Both the position numbers and the translations under genes were made by a program. Below are positions 47,801-58,519 of a stretch of DNA of 64,000 nt, in pieces. Within the stretch, counting starts at the first letter, position 1; each line of letters begins with the position of its first letter. The notes below the pieces were generated by a model that ran no database searches, was not told where the DNA came from, and saw only the letters and a list, made by a program, of their open reading frames with translations. The DNA comes from Pachyseris speciosa. Its lineage: Eukaryota; Cnidaria; Anthozoa; Scleractinia; Pachyseridae. The stretch spans positions 683,501 through 747,500 of the forward strand of contig JAEMWC010000373.1 in NCBI GenBank assembly GCA_016490735.1, written 5' to 3'.

Positions 47801-50800
47801 GGACTCACTACTGCTAGATAATAACTTCTCTTTAAGAAACTTAAGAGGCCCTCTCACAGTGTGTCCAAACACAAGCTCAAAGGAACTGAATCCCAAAGAC
47901 TCCTGCACCGACTCTCGTGCAGCAAACAGCAGCAAATGGATGCCCTCGTCCCAATCTTTCTCTGTCTCGAAGCAGTAGATCCTTATCATGTTCCTCAGTG
48001 TTTGGTGCCATCTTTCGAGAGCTCCTTGACTTTGAGGGTGATATGCTGATGACTTATAGTGAGTGACCCCAGGCTCGTGCATGACTTGCTGAAATACTCC
48101 AGACATAAAATTCAAGCCCTGGTCTGACTGGATAGAACTTGGAAGACCCACTAGTGTGAAGAACTTGGTTAAGGCTTTAACAATAAGTCTTTGCTCTGAT
48201 GTTTCTCAGGGGTATGGCTTCAGGAAACCTGGTTGACGCACACATGATGGTTAACAAGTACTGATTTTGAGAACTCGTCTTTGGTTATGGACCAACACAA
48301 TCAACTATAATTCTACTAAAAGGCTCTTGGACTGCTGGTATTGGCTGTAGTGGGGCTATTGGTATGATCTGATTCGGTTTCCCAACCATCTGACAGGTAT
48401 GACACGATTTGCAAAATTCCACTACGTCTTTTCTCAGACTGGGCCAGTAGAAATGGTTAAGAATCTTCTGACAGATTTTGTTGATGCCCATGTGGCCAGC
48501 TAGGGGGGTCTTGTGCACCATGCTTAGAATCTCCCGTCTGTAGGACTTTGGGACGACAATTTGGTGTTTGACAGCCCACTCATCTTCAACTGGAATATCA
48601 GGTGGCCTCCACTTTCTCATCAGTACTCCGTTCTTTGTAAAAAGGCATACAGGATTCTGCGAGACTTCGTTTTCATCAACAACTCTCGCAAACAAGCTTG
48701 AGAGTTCTGGGTCCTTATACTGTTCCACAATAAGCTGAGACTTTGACATCTTATCGGCCTTATCTCACTGACAAACTGCCCTCGACAACAACTTCGACTG
48801 GCTCAGAACCAGAGGTTTTAGGTGGCTCACCCTCCAGGACTTGCCCAATGATAGTGTCTGCTAATGTGATCTCATCCTCACTGTTTTCTTTCTTCTTGCT
48901 CATTGCTCAAGTTACAACACATCCTGGATACAGACTGGGAATTGTCTTTTCCACTGGCGCTGGAGGCTGCTTTAAACAGCTTCTCTGTGACAATAGCGTT
49001 AACAACAACTTTGTCTCCCGTGAGGTCATTTCCTAGAATAAGATGCACTCCCTCAAAAGGTAACGAGGGCTGTATCCCAACTTTGACTGGCCCGGACACA
49101 AGGCTTGACTTCAGGTAAACAGTATGAAGTGGCACTGGACTGTACTCAGAACAATTGAAGGGGTGGAGCATAACCATTCTATGTCGAATTTTGATGGGTT
49201 TTTATTTTTTTCATCCAAATGAGCTGAATTTTACCATGTGGTCTCTAATTTAATAGAAAACTACAGCCCTGCACTTTTTTCCGCTGGTTTGCGCTTCGTA
49301 TTCGAGTAAAAATGGATGGAAAAAACTCGGCGGCGCTTTTTGAGATCTTGCGTTCATCGAAAAACAAAAGAAACCTTTTGTTTTCATGAACAATGAAATC
49401 AGCGAAGCATCGCGTAGCCGCTACTTGTTTGTTACGATACAAGCATTATTTATTTAAAATTAACCCGATTTGTCGTTGTTTCTTCGTTGGCGCAAGTGGT
49501 AAAGCATGGGCCGTGCAAGGCAGAGATGTTTCCGAGATAATGGTTCGATTCGCGACTGAGCAAAACTTTTTTAGTCCGCCGTTTCGTCTCTTCTTCTTTT
49601 TCCCTTTTTGATCATAGAGATGTTTAAAATGTTCACGTGCCCTTGTATATTTTTAATTCAAGGGACAGGTAAAACCAACTAAATGCGCAGTGTTAACCAC
49701 AGCGTATTTATTATCATCAAACTTGAAAATTATTTTCAAGTTTTATTGAAGTTACTCGCTTGACGACAAACGTGGTCAACACGTAAGCAACATGTGAAAT
49801 CTACTTCACCAATACCAGTATTTTGCGCAATTCGAGGCACTTTATACTGTGAGATATATATAGACATAAAATATGAAACCAAACCAAAACAAAAACAGCG
49901 AAAGAACCTAAAAAAAAGAAGTAACAAAGTTTTTAATGAAGCATGCATACATACATACATACATACATACATACATGCATGCATGCATGCATGCATACAT
50001 ACATACATACATACATACATACTTACATACATACATGAACTTTATTTTACCTCGAATTTTAGGGTAGCTCAAAGGAGCTAATATCTTCGAGCTCTAGACT
50101 TTGTTGATTTCATTTCTTTATCTTCGAAGCAGACTTTACATTTACGACAACAAAACGAAAAAGCATCTGATTTCGTTACGTGTATTATTATCACGTAATC
50201 ATTTTTTCCCAAGCGCACTGACTTACGACTTGTAAGTCGTTAAGATGTTACATCGAGGTAATTGAAATTCACTTCAATTAGAGAAGTCGCTTCAGTGGCC
50301 TAAGGGATTAGTGCGGTGTGCGGTCCAGTCGATTTAGCTTTCCTGAGAGCTAGATCGCTACTAAGAACACTGACATATTAAATAGCGACCTGTAATCGAG
50401 AACAGCTATGTAGCCTCGTTCCCGAGATATCTAATCGAACGTTCGCTTATCGAACCCAATCGAACACCATTCGTTCGATTGCCGAACTCAGTCAAACACA
50501 ATAACGCGACAATAAAGTTTTGCCAATCGAACGCGATTTTACAAGTTTGATATTTGAATGTTACTCTGAATCACTAAATATATTATCGGTGAACTTACCT
50601 GCTTGGTCGTCAGTACATAAGCGAGCATAACCGACCTATGTCGAATTTTAGGTAGTTTTTCGCTTTTGCTCAGATTTGCCCGAATTGTTGCATATGAACT
50701 GTAATTTGATTGTAAAACATTGTCCAGTACTTTTTTTCACAGATTTCTGATTAATTTTCGAGAAATAACATATGCAAAAAGCTGCGTTTTGATTTGAATC

Positions 50801-53800
50801 AGTTAAGATTGATTTTCCTAAATAAGAGGGCATTCACACCAACAGATGACTCCTCAGAAAACAACAAAATGTCACTTAACAGCAAGGACTGTGAGGCTCC
50901 AGTATCTCGTAAAATCATGATTGGTGTGGAGTCAGACATATCACTTGACAATGATACTGAACCTTCATGAATGAAAGGTTCAAAAACGTTCATAACAGGC
51001 TTTGACGGGGCACTAACCTCATTGATTAGGCTTGACTGAGTCCTCACATCAGGACACTTGATAGGTATAACTTTACCAACATCAGGCAATGGCAGTAATG
51101 TAGCGATAAAACCAGTTGGCTTAGACTCAGCATTATATTGTTGTCGTGCCATTCTCAACTTTTCTGGGCAATTAGAAATCATATAATATCCTTCTTTTCT
51201 ACAGTAAAAACAGGTAAGTGTCTTGATAGGCTTACCTGGCATAGTCTTATTTTGTCTTGACCAGGAGGAGTTATAACAATATGTAGAGTTGTTACCAGGA
51301 CTCTGTTTCGGCCGTGACTCTTCATTCTGGCAACTTCTTTGGTTTCCAGGCCAGCGTGGTGATGTAGGGGGTAGTTCCTGACCAGGTGGAGTGTAGGACT
51401 GTTTGTGCTTTTCCACAAACGTCACTTTGTGGCTCAACGAGAACTCATCCGCTAACCGTGCTGCGTCCTCCAACGTTCGGACATCACTGAAAATGCACCT
51501 CTTAAATTCTTCTATTAAAATTAACTGTCTTAACTTATCGTGATTTTTGTCTACTTTCTGTGAATGACACCAATGATAAAATAGCTGTTCCTTACTTCTA
51601 GCAAATTCTACATAAGTTTGATAACTTAATTTCTCACAGCTTCTAAACGTTTGATGATAAGCTTCAGGAACTAATTCATAACCCTTTAAAATAAGCTCTT
51701 TGACAGTGTCGTAACTTACAGCTTGCTCTACACTTAACTGTGTATATATTTCTCTGGCCTTACCTACTAAGACACTCTGCAATAACATTACCCAGTATTC
51801 TTTGGGCCACTTAAGATTCCCTTCTACTTTCTTGAAGTGCAAAAAATACTTATCGACATCTGTCTGTTGAAATGGCGGCACAAACTTAATATACTTAGTA
51901 ACATCAAACTTAGCAGTAGAGTTTTCAACACTTGGATCTGACCCTAACTTTGCGTGTAATTCTAACTTTTTCATTTCTAACTCATGCTGTAATTCCATTT
52001 TCTCTTTTTCTAACCTTTCTTGTCTTTCTTTCTCTTCCAGCCTTTCCTGTCATTCCTTCTCTTCCAGCCTTTCTTTTTCTTCTCTTTCCAGTCTTTCTTG
52101 TCATTCCTTGTCTTCTCTTTCCAGTCTTTCTTGCATTTCCAACTTTTTAAGCTCTAACTGAAATTGCAGCTTCCTTAACTCCGGGTCAGTTGTTTCATAC
52201 GTTTCTAAGACTGTTTCTTTAAAAATGTCTTAACACTCACTAAGTGCTTAAGGATAATATCCTGAATCTGATATTTTCTCATTGCCTTCCTAACTTCTAA
52301 CTTCAAATGTTTGGCTGATGAAATAAGCTCATCTTTCTTTAAATCATAAAAGGTATCTTCGCTGGGCTCTGACAAACTTTTCTGGATCAAACTGCGACAT
52401 CTTGCTAACCTCTATACCTACTCTTACAAACAATCACTTCTTCTCTAAATAATATACAATAACTGACACTATAGTGAAATTCACTCCCAGACAGGCCCCC
52501 AATTTCTGTTACGGTATTGCTCAACCGACAGAAAAGATACGCTGCAAAACTCTTCTACAAACCCAACTTATTTATTTAACGATACGTAACTAAATCCTAG
52601 TTACAAAGGAGTGATTTCTAAACAATACAATTTGCTATCAAACTACCTTAAGCCTACTGCTAAAACTTCAGTCACCACTGACGCAAACCCACAATAAATG
52701 TTGATGTCCCCGAAGAAATCTCCTTTTGATCCACTTGACCTTAAATGAAGTTCCTCAATAGCTCCGTATGATTCTCTCGTTATAGCTTCTCCAGTCGGTC
52801 TCTGCCGACAACACAACAACAATAAAAAAATACCTGGCGGAATCTTTATATACAATTACCGGTAATTAAAATATTCTAGAACCTTCTTGGAGCTTCTAAT
52901 ATAACTATTTATGTAGCATTACATCGTAATTACATCATTCAGCAGGATGTTCTAAATTGTTCTGTAGCGTGACAGTAGAAGGTTCCGGTACAAAACATTG
53001 CATTACTTAAGATTCTAGAAATTACCAGAAGCTTAGTATTTACAATCACTCTTCGTGACAAGTTGTTCTTATAGTATACACAGATTGGGAAAATTAGTTT
53101 GAATTAAATTTTTAGTCCTTACTAAAATCACTTAAGGTGGCCAGGTACCGGTTTTACTCGCATGGAGAGTCTGGCCACTAGCGCGTGTGTCACACTTTAT
53201 ACATGCAAGATTTGAAGAACAGGAAAAACAAAAACAAATAATTTATGGCAGCGCGAGGCTTTCTTTGAGCAAGGCTACATTTGTCCTGTTGAAAAGAAAT
53301 TCACCTTTATCTGAGGCCGTATGTACTCAATCGACTTAAGTTAATTCAATTTACATAGGAAAATTTGTTTCTGGAGATTAATAATGCATATCAAAGTTCC
53401 AAATAGATAATTCCCACCTCTACTGCGATCGATCGTGCCGGGAACCGGGAGGATAAGAAGCTGGAAAGTAATTGTAAAACTGCAAAATTGGGATAGCACT
53501 TCAATTTTACTTACAGGTAATACATCTCAACAGTCTATTATTTCTCTGCCTCACCACCTCCTGCTGTTTGCTGCGAATCATATCTGCATTTATGTCAGAA
53601 CTGCATGCGGTTGACATGTGTTCTCAGGTGTTCTGCGAGCAATTTAGTCAATTCCACGCTTTCGCTTGGTGTTATTTAACATAAACATGCTTATATAGTC
53701 ATGCCACAAGTTGTGGAGAAATTGTTTAAAGTGAGCTCAAAGGTTTGGCCAAACAGTAAAAACAACTGTGGACTATTAAATTCCACTGTACTGAAATCAA

Positions 53801-56622
53801 CTCAGCACGTGGACTGCAAACAAGGCTACAGTAGGTGCCCGCGCGTGTATGCGTAATGGTTAGCGGCAGTCAGCAAAGCGCATGAGCAAATATCGATCTT
53901 TTAGAATCCAGATTTTGAAATGTGTGAAAACGCGCGTGGAAATTGCTCAACTCACAAAGGTTTTTGCAAGAAAGCAAGCCCGGTGACCCCCTCTTTTTAT
54001 TGTTTTAACATTTTTGTCTTGTAAAGAGGAAACATCACACAAAATTCAAGAAAATTCTATCAGAGAAATCTTACACTACTCATAAATTGCCTTTTCTCAT
54101 GTTTATAAAAAAATCTGCTTGATAGAAAATTTTTAAAAACATTTTGCACTTTCTTTTCAAATGGCAAAAGTAATCACGTGAAAAAAATAGGGGGTCACCG
54201 GATTAGTTTTCAAATTATAAGTGCCAGAAGCTTAAATAAAGCTCTGAATAACCCTCAAGTACCATTGCCATGGTAACAGCTGATGACGTAATAATAGTTC
54301 GGTCAACGACTAAAGGTATAATTTAATCTTGCAAAAGTTTCCTTACGGCCTCAGTTTACCTTTGTGTTCTTTTCTCTCAAAGTTTAGGTCGTGACAAAGC
54401 TGAAAACTGGTACCAGCCACCTTAATGCACCCAAACAAACTTATAATAGTTTGGACCAGCAGAAATAAAAAATTCCATAGAAATTCTATGAAAACTGAGG
54501 ACTCCCATACGAGTAGAAAATCAAAGTCCGCATATGGGTGCCATACAAATAGCCACTGCATTTTTTTTTTACACTCAGATATTGAAGGACTGATTATGCA
54601 ACAGTAAAAACCTAAGCTTTACAGCACTTGGCCATTGACCATTAAAATGTTGTGCCATACTGTTGTTGCATTGTTTTTAATGAATATGGTACACAATTTT
54701 TCAACAAATAACTTTCTTTTATTCTAAATAATTACAAAAAGTAGAAGGCATCAATCAATTGAGCTGAAGGCATGGATGAAACCCCTCTGGTACTTGATTG
54801 TTTAAATCCCTCATGGGCACCTCCCATAAGGCGACAATATTATTCTTGGTCCTGAGATTGGCTACTTGTGAGGGGGTTTGGCTCAAAACAAAACAAAATC
54901 AATATAAAACAAAACAAACAGCTTTATATGTATTTTCAAACTTTGCACAAAATAAGATTGGCTGGCCCGCAGGTAGCAAAGGCTGATCTAGGCAGGCCAG
55001 ACTTTAATTAAAGAATAAATTAACTAAAGGATAAATTATCAGTACAGTTGGAAAGACATTAAAAAACAATAAGGATGGAACTAATAAACAGTAAAAAAAA
55101 TATGAGAAAAAGCTTAATATTACAAGTTTGAGGAAAGGAAGAATGAAGTATGTAGATTCTTGGCTAATTATTTAAAAAGTCTTACTTTTTACACTATTAT
55201 GGGCATTTCAATATAATCATTTTCATTTTCCAAAATGTCAAAGAGGAGTCAATTAATTTTTGTTTTGACTGTTTTCACTTTCCACTTAATAACCGATGAA
55301 TTGAACACATAGAAACATTCACTTTCTGCATTGCTCATTTTCCTTAGATCGTTACCATTATATACATGTAGGTCATAGTCAATATTACAATTATAATGCT
55401 TTTTCATTTTTAGATCTCAACTGCTCATGAAATCATCAGCCACTTTGAAGGGCAGGAGGCAGATTTAGTTATTTGTGATGGTGCTCCAGATGTGACTGGG
55501 CTTCATGATATTGATGAATACATTCAAGGTCAACTGTTACTTGCGGCACTTAATATCACCACACATGTACTCAAACATGGAGGAAACTTTGTGGCTAAAA
55601 TATTTAGGGGAAAAGATGTTGACCTTCTGTACAGTCAGCTCAAGGTCTTTTTCCCTACAGTGACAATTTGTAAGCCAAGAAGTAGTCGAAATTCCAGCAT
55701 TGAATCCTTCGCTGTCTGTCAAAATTACTCTCCACCAATTGGATATGTACCAACAATGTTAAACCCTTTGCTGAGTGATCCAAGCCAATTCAAAAGGTCG
55801 GTCAGTCAAACTAGGTTTACTGGTACTTAGGTTTACACTTGCTTGAGCTTAATATAATTGTACATAACTCAGTTTTGTAGACTAAATACCTACTTGTTAT
55901 GTTTTATACAAATCTCTACCAATTATTCATATTATCTTCTGTGTCTAACTTTGTTGTGCATGTCCCTCTTTAGCATCAGAGTTCCTTGATGCCTTGTTAA
56001 GGCTTACATTGAAAACTCATACAGGAGAGGAATTTATATAGTGCCTCCTAGCACTTGAGGGTTATGTTGATTTACAGACCCTATGCAAAAATGGCTGCTT
56101 TTAGATTATTCTTTTGTCCGTATTCAAAATAGTCTCACTAACTTTGTTCAGGATAACAAATTCTTTAGCATTTTGATCTTAAAAGCGAGGTTAGTGAGGC
56201 TATTTTTAATAAGAGCAAAAGAATAATTTAAAGGCAGCCATTTTTGCATTGGGTCTGTTGTGGGATGAAAGAAGTATAACAGAACCTTGATATAAATACC
56301 CCACTTCTGGATGATCGCTCACTGCTAGCAGAACTTTTCTTTACCAGTAGGGGTTACTGCTACATATACATCACCAACCTTTAATATTGTTGTAATTTTA
56401 CTTTGCAGCTTTGATGGGGTCAACAGGATGATTGTCCCATTCATGGCATGTGGGGACCTTAGTGCATTTGATTCAGATCAAACATACAAGCTTACAACTG
56501 AACAATATCAGTCGCTGTCACCCACTCAGGAACCAATCAATCCACCCTACAAAACTGCCTGTTTCCTAAAGAAAATTAATTCTTTAGCTACTGAAAACAG
56601 TGCAGATAGGGCAGATAGCTGA
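44588..56622 (+). CDS. FTSJ1: FTSJ1, tRNA (cytidine32/guanosine34-2'-O)-methyltransferase
   Basis: SAM-dependent enzyme of the RrmJ/TRM7 family that 2'-O-methylates positions 32 and 34 in the anticodon loop of tRNA-Phe and some other tRNAs, in the cytosol with partners THADA and WDR6. Join: 44588-44884, 55414-55796, 56409-56622, giving 894 bases with stop (297 residues; human 329, the difference being in the variable C-terminus). Visible: [20 protein letters not shown] with basic N-terminus, SAM motif [12 protein letters not shown] (residues 46-57), [32 protein letters not shown] (120-131), FVAKIFRG and [11 protein letters not shown]. The catalytic tetrad is K28, D121, K161, E196. Intron 1 is 10.5 kb and contains a palindromic element, an antisense Gmr1-like retrotransposon and a TTAA element. 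The reading frame is intact. Confidence 0.96.
45022..45244. mobile_element. Palindromic small element (~223 bp)
   Basis: Arms of about 110 bp. AATAGACCTTATTCGCTTG, then CCCAATACAGATCATGTGAC pairs with GTCACATGATCTGTATTGGG, then CAAGCGAATAAGGTCTATT. The centre carries AGAGTGCATGCA and its inverse. The flanking sequence (44940-45021 with 45245-45345) resembles 42828-42995, so the element seems to have inserted into an older repeat. Confidence 0.8.
45347..45402 (-). repeat. PBS/leader remnant beyond the 3' LTR
   Basis: Copy of the sequence just inside the 5' LTR (52451-52506), including the 18 bp PBS-like stretch (45380-45397). It should not occur outside a 3' LTR, and suggests a former tandem array or circle-derived insertion. 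Confidence 0.85.
45403..45908 (-). repeat. 3' LTR (506 bp)
   Basis: Begins and ends TGTTA/TAACA. Aligns with the 5' LTR with scattered mismatches and lacks about 47 bp present in the other copy (52813-52860 region). Confidence 0.9.
45909..45920 (-). other. Polypurine tract
   Basis: GAAGGAGGAGGG on the minus strand, directly before the 3' LTR, the expected plus-strand primer position. Confidence 0.85.
45973..46521 (-). pseudogene. RNase H region of the retrotransposon
   Basis: Starts with RT connection sequence ([32 protein letters not shown]), then [36 protein letters not shown] and VVYSDHNP, typical of Ty3/gypsy RNase H. The first catalytic Asp sits in the AVDPS stretch. Open for 182 codons, ending close to the PPT. 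Product is fused to a broken RT. Confidence 0.88.
46522..47195 (-). pseudogene. Reverse transcriptase region, with stops
   Basis: Motifs in order: [55 protein letters not shown], and the YIDD box near 46749-46760 followed by EHL. In-frame stops at about 46829 (TAG directly after the PFGM segment) and near 46540 (TGA). Non-functional. Confidence 0.9.
47175..48749 (-). pseudogene. Integrase region, placed upstream of RT
   Basis: Zinc-binding HHCC domain ([32 protein letters not shown]) at about 48370-48520. First catalytic Asp in IIVDCVGP near 48290, second in SDQG near 48115, and Glu in [10 protein letters not shown] near 48025. After the core come KPGQKV and a GPY-type module ([14 protein letters not shown], then CHVNMLKPY) at about 47500-47620. 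Breaks: a stop right after the first Asp motif (48285), a frameshift near 48190 and another near 47590. The segment 47175-47480 links to RT. Confidence 0.9.
48878..49160 (-). pseudogene. C-terminal part of the retrotransposon protease region
   Basis: Reads [20 protein letters not shown], then [19 protein letters not shown], the conserved end of Gmr1/Ty3-type proteases (ILGND). Separated from the DTGAS part by the insertion at about 49160-50825. Confidence 0.8.
49160..50825. mobile_element. 1.66 kb insertion splitting the retrotransposon protease
   Basis: Its ends are set by where the protease reading stops and resumes. Near the left (49168-49345) and right (50628-50825) are diverged direct copies beginning GAGCATAACC and CTATGTCGAATTTT. 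The left copy also resembles the 199 bp TIR at 7277. It holds a tRNA-like stretch (49482-49555: TTGGCGCAAGTGG, GGTTCGATTCG), a second A-box-like stretch near 50290, and a CATA/CATG microsatellite. Unknown element type. Confidence 0.6.
49941..50037. repeat. (ATAC)n/(ATGC)n microsatellite
   Basis: Tetranucleotide run, with a GCAT block in the middle flanked by ACAT blocks. Confidence 0.95.
50826..52400 (-). pseudogene. gag and N-terminal protease region of the retrotransposon
   Basis: N-terminus [20 protein letters not shown] (SAP-like), then a Glu/Arg/Lys-rich predicted coiled coil (about 52010-52150) with two TGA stops, then a SCAN-like capsid segment ([68 protein letters not shown]) in an open frame of 399 codons (51998-50799). 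A degenerate zinc knuckle (CFYC, then GYY where His is expected, then C) lies near 51170-51215. The protease active site [13 protein letters not shown] is near 50890-50930. Frameshifts occur near the start and near 52210. The Gmr1 gag is the proposed source of the vertebrate SCAN domain. Confidence 0.87.
52484..52501 (-). other. Primer-binding site, tRNA-Pro-like
   Basis: Minus strand TGGGGGCCTGTCTGGGAG, five bases inside the 5' LTR. It differs at about four positions from the classical tRNA-Pro PBS known from gammaretroviruses. A second copy lies at 45380-45397. Confidence 0.7.
52507..53060 (-). repeat. 5' LTR (554 bp)
   Basis: Starts TGTTACGG on the plus strand and ends in GTGACA, aligned with 45403-45908. 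It contains about 47 extra bases compared with the 3' LTR. Confidence 0.9.
53132..54425. mobile_element. Non-autonomous element with TTAA target duplication (~1.29 kb)
   Basis: TTAA-GGTGGCCAGGTACCGGTTTT at 53132 and GAAAACTGGTACCAGCCACC-TTAA ending 54425. The interior contains GGGGGTCACCG and its inverse-like partner CGGTGACCCCC (53978-54200). Related to 25765-26453. No transposase. Confidence 0.8.
54426..55413 (+). other. Remainder of FTSJ1 intron 1
   Basis: AT-rich sequence with no recognised feature up to the acceptor TTCATTTTTAG. Confidence 0.5.
55414..55796 (+). CDS. FTSJ1: FTSJ1 exon 2
   Basis: 383 nt, phase 0 in, two bases out. Contains D121, K161 and E196. Two GT donors lie six bases apart. 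Only the first (55797) joins exon 3 in frame, giving [15 protein letters not shown], where human has GPTRIIVPF. Confidence 0.96.
56074..56258. mobile_element. Palindromic small element in FTSJ1 intron 2
   Basis: ACAGACCCTATGCAAAAATG, then GGCTGCTTTTAGATTATTC pairs with GAATAATTTAAAGGCAGCC, then ATTTTTGCATTGGGTCTGT. Inner arms (AGTCTCACTAACTTTG and GTTAGTGAGGCT) also pair. 185 bp. Confidence 0.8.
56409..56622 (+). CDS. FTSJ1: FTSJ1 exon 3 with stop codon
   Basis: 214 nt, completing a Ser codon. Encodes [20 protein letters not shown] and [18 protein letters not shown], matching human [20 protein letters not shown] and ISPPYQEAC. Ends TGA. Acceptor CTTTGCAG. Confidence 0.95.
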
Positions 56623-58500
56623 GGTATTGCAAAGTCCTGTTTTCTGCATAGCTGGTCTTTCCTTGAGTACAAAGTTATTTATATACTTAATGGATTGCAA
56701 AAGGTCAAAATGTATTTTATTTATTCAGTTTAGTTCATTTTAAAGTACCAACAGCTTCTTTATAGTTTTATCTTTTCACATCTTATTTGCTTTTACTGTT
56801 CATTTTTTATTACTACCGATATGATCAAAATTATTATTTTTACTAAGGGTATTTTTATCCTGCAGTCTCGGTTATTTGCCTTGATTAGTCTCATGGGCCG
56901 TGAAATTCTAGAGTAAAAATAAGAAACAGTGATAGATAAAAGCTGTTAGGACCCGGCATGATGATCATATCCTTAAGCTTGTGAGGAAATGCATAGATGG
57001 CCATGTCCCTCAATAAGCTAAAAGTAAAGCTTGTTGTACTATCACAGAACTTTTCCACCTCAGAATACATAACAACACCTCAGGCCTAACATCTTGGAAG
57101 AGGTATGAAACTGCATTCATCTCATTTAGTACAGGTGCGGTACTTGTAGAGAAAGAGATTTCCTCTTGTCTTAATCAAGACAATTTTGTTCAGAAGTGAT
57201 GCTAAAGAGATGGTCATAAGAATGCATCTGCAACAAGAAGCTAGTTGATGGTGCCTGAGATGTGTCTGTCTGTATGTTTGAGGATTACGTGCATGTTGTT
57301 ACAGCTTGTGCTTTAACTGTAAACACTGACATCAGGGCCAGCTTTAGAAGTGCCCAGTGGCCCTGACAACTTACTTTCACCTCTGGGTGACAAGGAATTC
57401 TTAGTTTTTGTGTAAAATGTAAATGCTCCAGGCACCCTGAATTTCAAAGTTTCAGAGTTTTGGGCTCCCAAGATGTTTTCTTAGAGCACTTAGTCTTGAA
57501 CATTATTTTGTTTCTTTATTTGTGAAGGCAAAATTGCTCAAGAGCAGTTGTACTCCATAGGAGACAATGTTAAGGTTCCACGGAAATATGACACATGAGC
57601 ACAGTCAAATGTGACACCTTTTCTGCAAATTTGAACATTTTGACCAGTGAAGTCAGTCTTAACTAAAAATTAAAAATTTTCAATATACCTTATTCATATT
57701 TTGCGTAATTAGCTGGAACTAGTATGCAAATGAATTCCCCCGCAAAAGCCTTGCTAGATGCAGTTCAATACCAAGAGAATACAAATATGGTCTATTCTAT
57801 GGAATAATTTTTGCATGATTGGTTGAATATGCTACAAAAGATTGCCCTTATTACATTGTCATCTTAACATTAAACTGACAGTTAGACAAAACATGTTTAG
57901 GTTCCACTGTTGTAAATACATCCATCAATGTCTCTCCTTTCTTTTTCCTTTGTGTTACTGTTTGTTGTATTACTTATCATAACCTACGGTAGTGAAGTAA
58001 CTTGCACTTACTAGTAGGAATTAGTAAGGTAGTGTGTAACTGTGGGATGTAGTGTATTCTTTTGTTCTGTGAACTTACTTTTGTGAATGTTATTGAATTA
58101 AGTATTTGATGAGCACCGTATACTTCACTGTATTAATTTCTGTCTAAGTTGTATTCATCATTCTTCAATACTAACAATATAAATCTGAGTAAACACTTCA
58201 AGTATGGAGAGAAAATTATGTGTGACAACACAAGAACCATAAACCTTAAACTTAAAGATTACAAGCACTCTTTTGTTACTTAGTTTTCCATCACCAATTG
58301 TAATAATATGGATCAGGTAGTTACTTAAAATCCAACCTTGGTTAAACTGTGGTTTAATTTTATCCTCAGTTTATTATTTTTTTTCGCTCCGTGTTTTGAA
58401 CTAATTATCATATTACCGGTAGATGACATTTCCATACCCAAAGGGAGAAAATTACAATGAACCACAACAGCTACATTGTTACACTACACTACTGTGTAGC
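56623..58500. other. FTSJ1 3' UTR and downstream sequence
   Basis: Should begin with the FTSJ1 3' UTR. No confident polyadenylation signal was fixed. No other gene recognised. Confidence 0.4.
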
Positions 58501-58519
58501 TGCAAAAGTATGCACTAGT

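Larger units (their letters stand above)
45347..53060 (-). mobile_element. Gmr1-like Ty3/gypsy LTR retrotransposon, decayed, antisense in FTSJ1 intron 1
   Basis: Read on the minus strand: 5' LTR 53060-52507; PBS; gag with SCAN-like capsid and zinc knuckle; protease; integrase; reverse transcriptase; RNase H; polypurine tract; 3' LTR 45908-45403; and a 56 bp repeat of the PBS/leader (45402-45347). Integrase precedes reverse transcriptase, the Gmr1 order rather than the usual Ty3 order, while the GPY-type module after integrase supports Ty3/gypsy affinity. Damage: stops and frameshifts in gag, integrase and RT, plus a 1.66 kb insertion splitting the protease. No flanking target duplication found. 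Confidence 0.88.

Noticed and set aside
49736..50081. Frames rich in MYVCMYVC or HTYIHTYIH
   Set aside because: Translations of the ATAC microsatellite.
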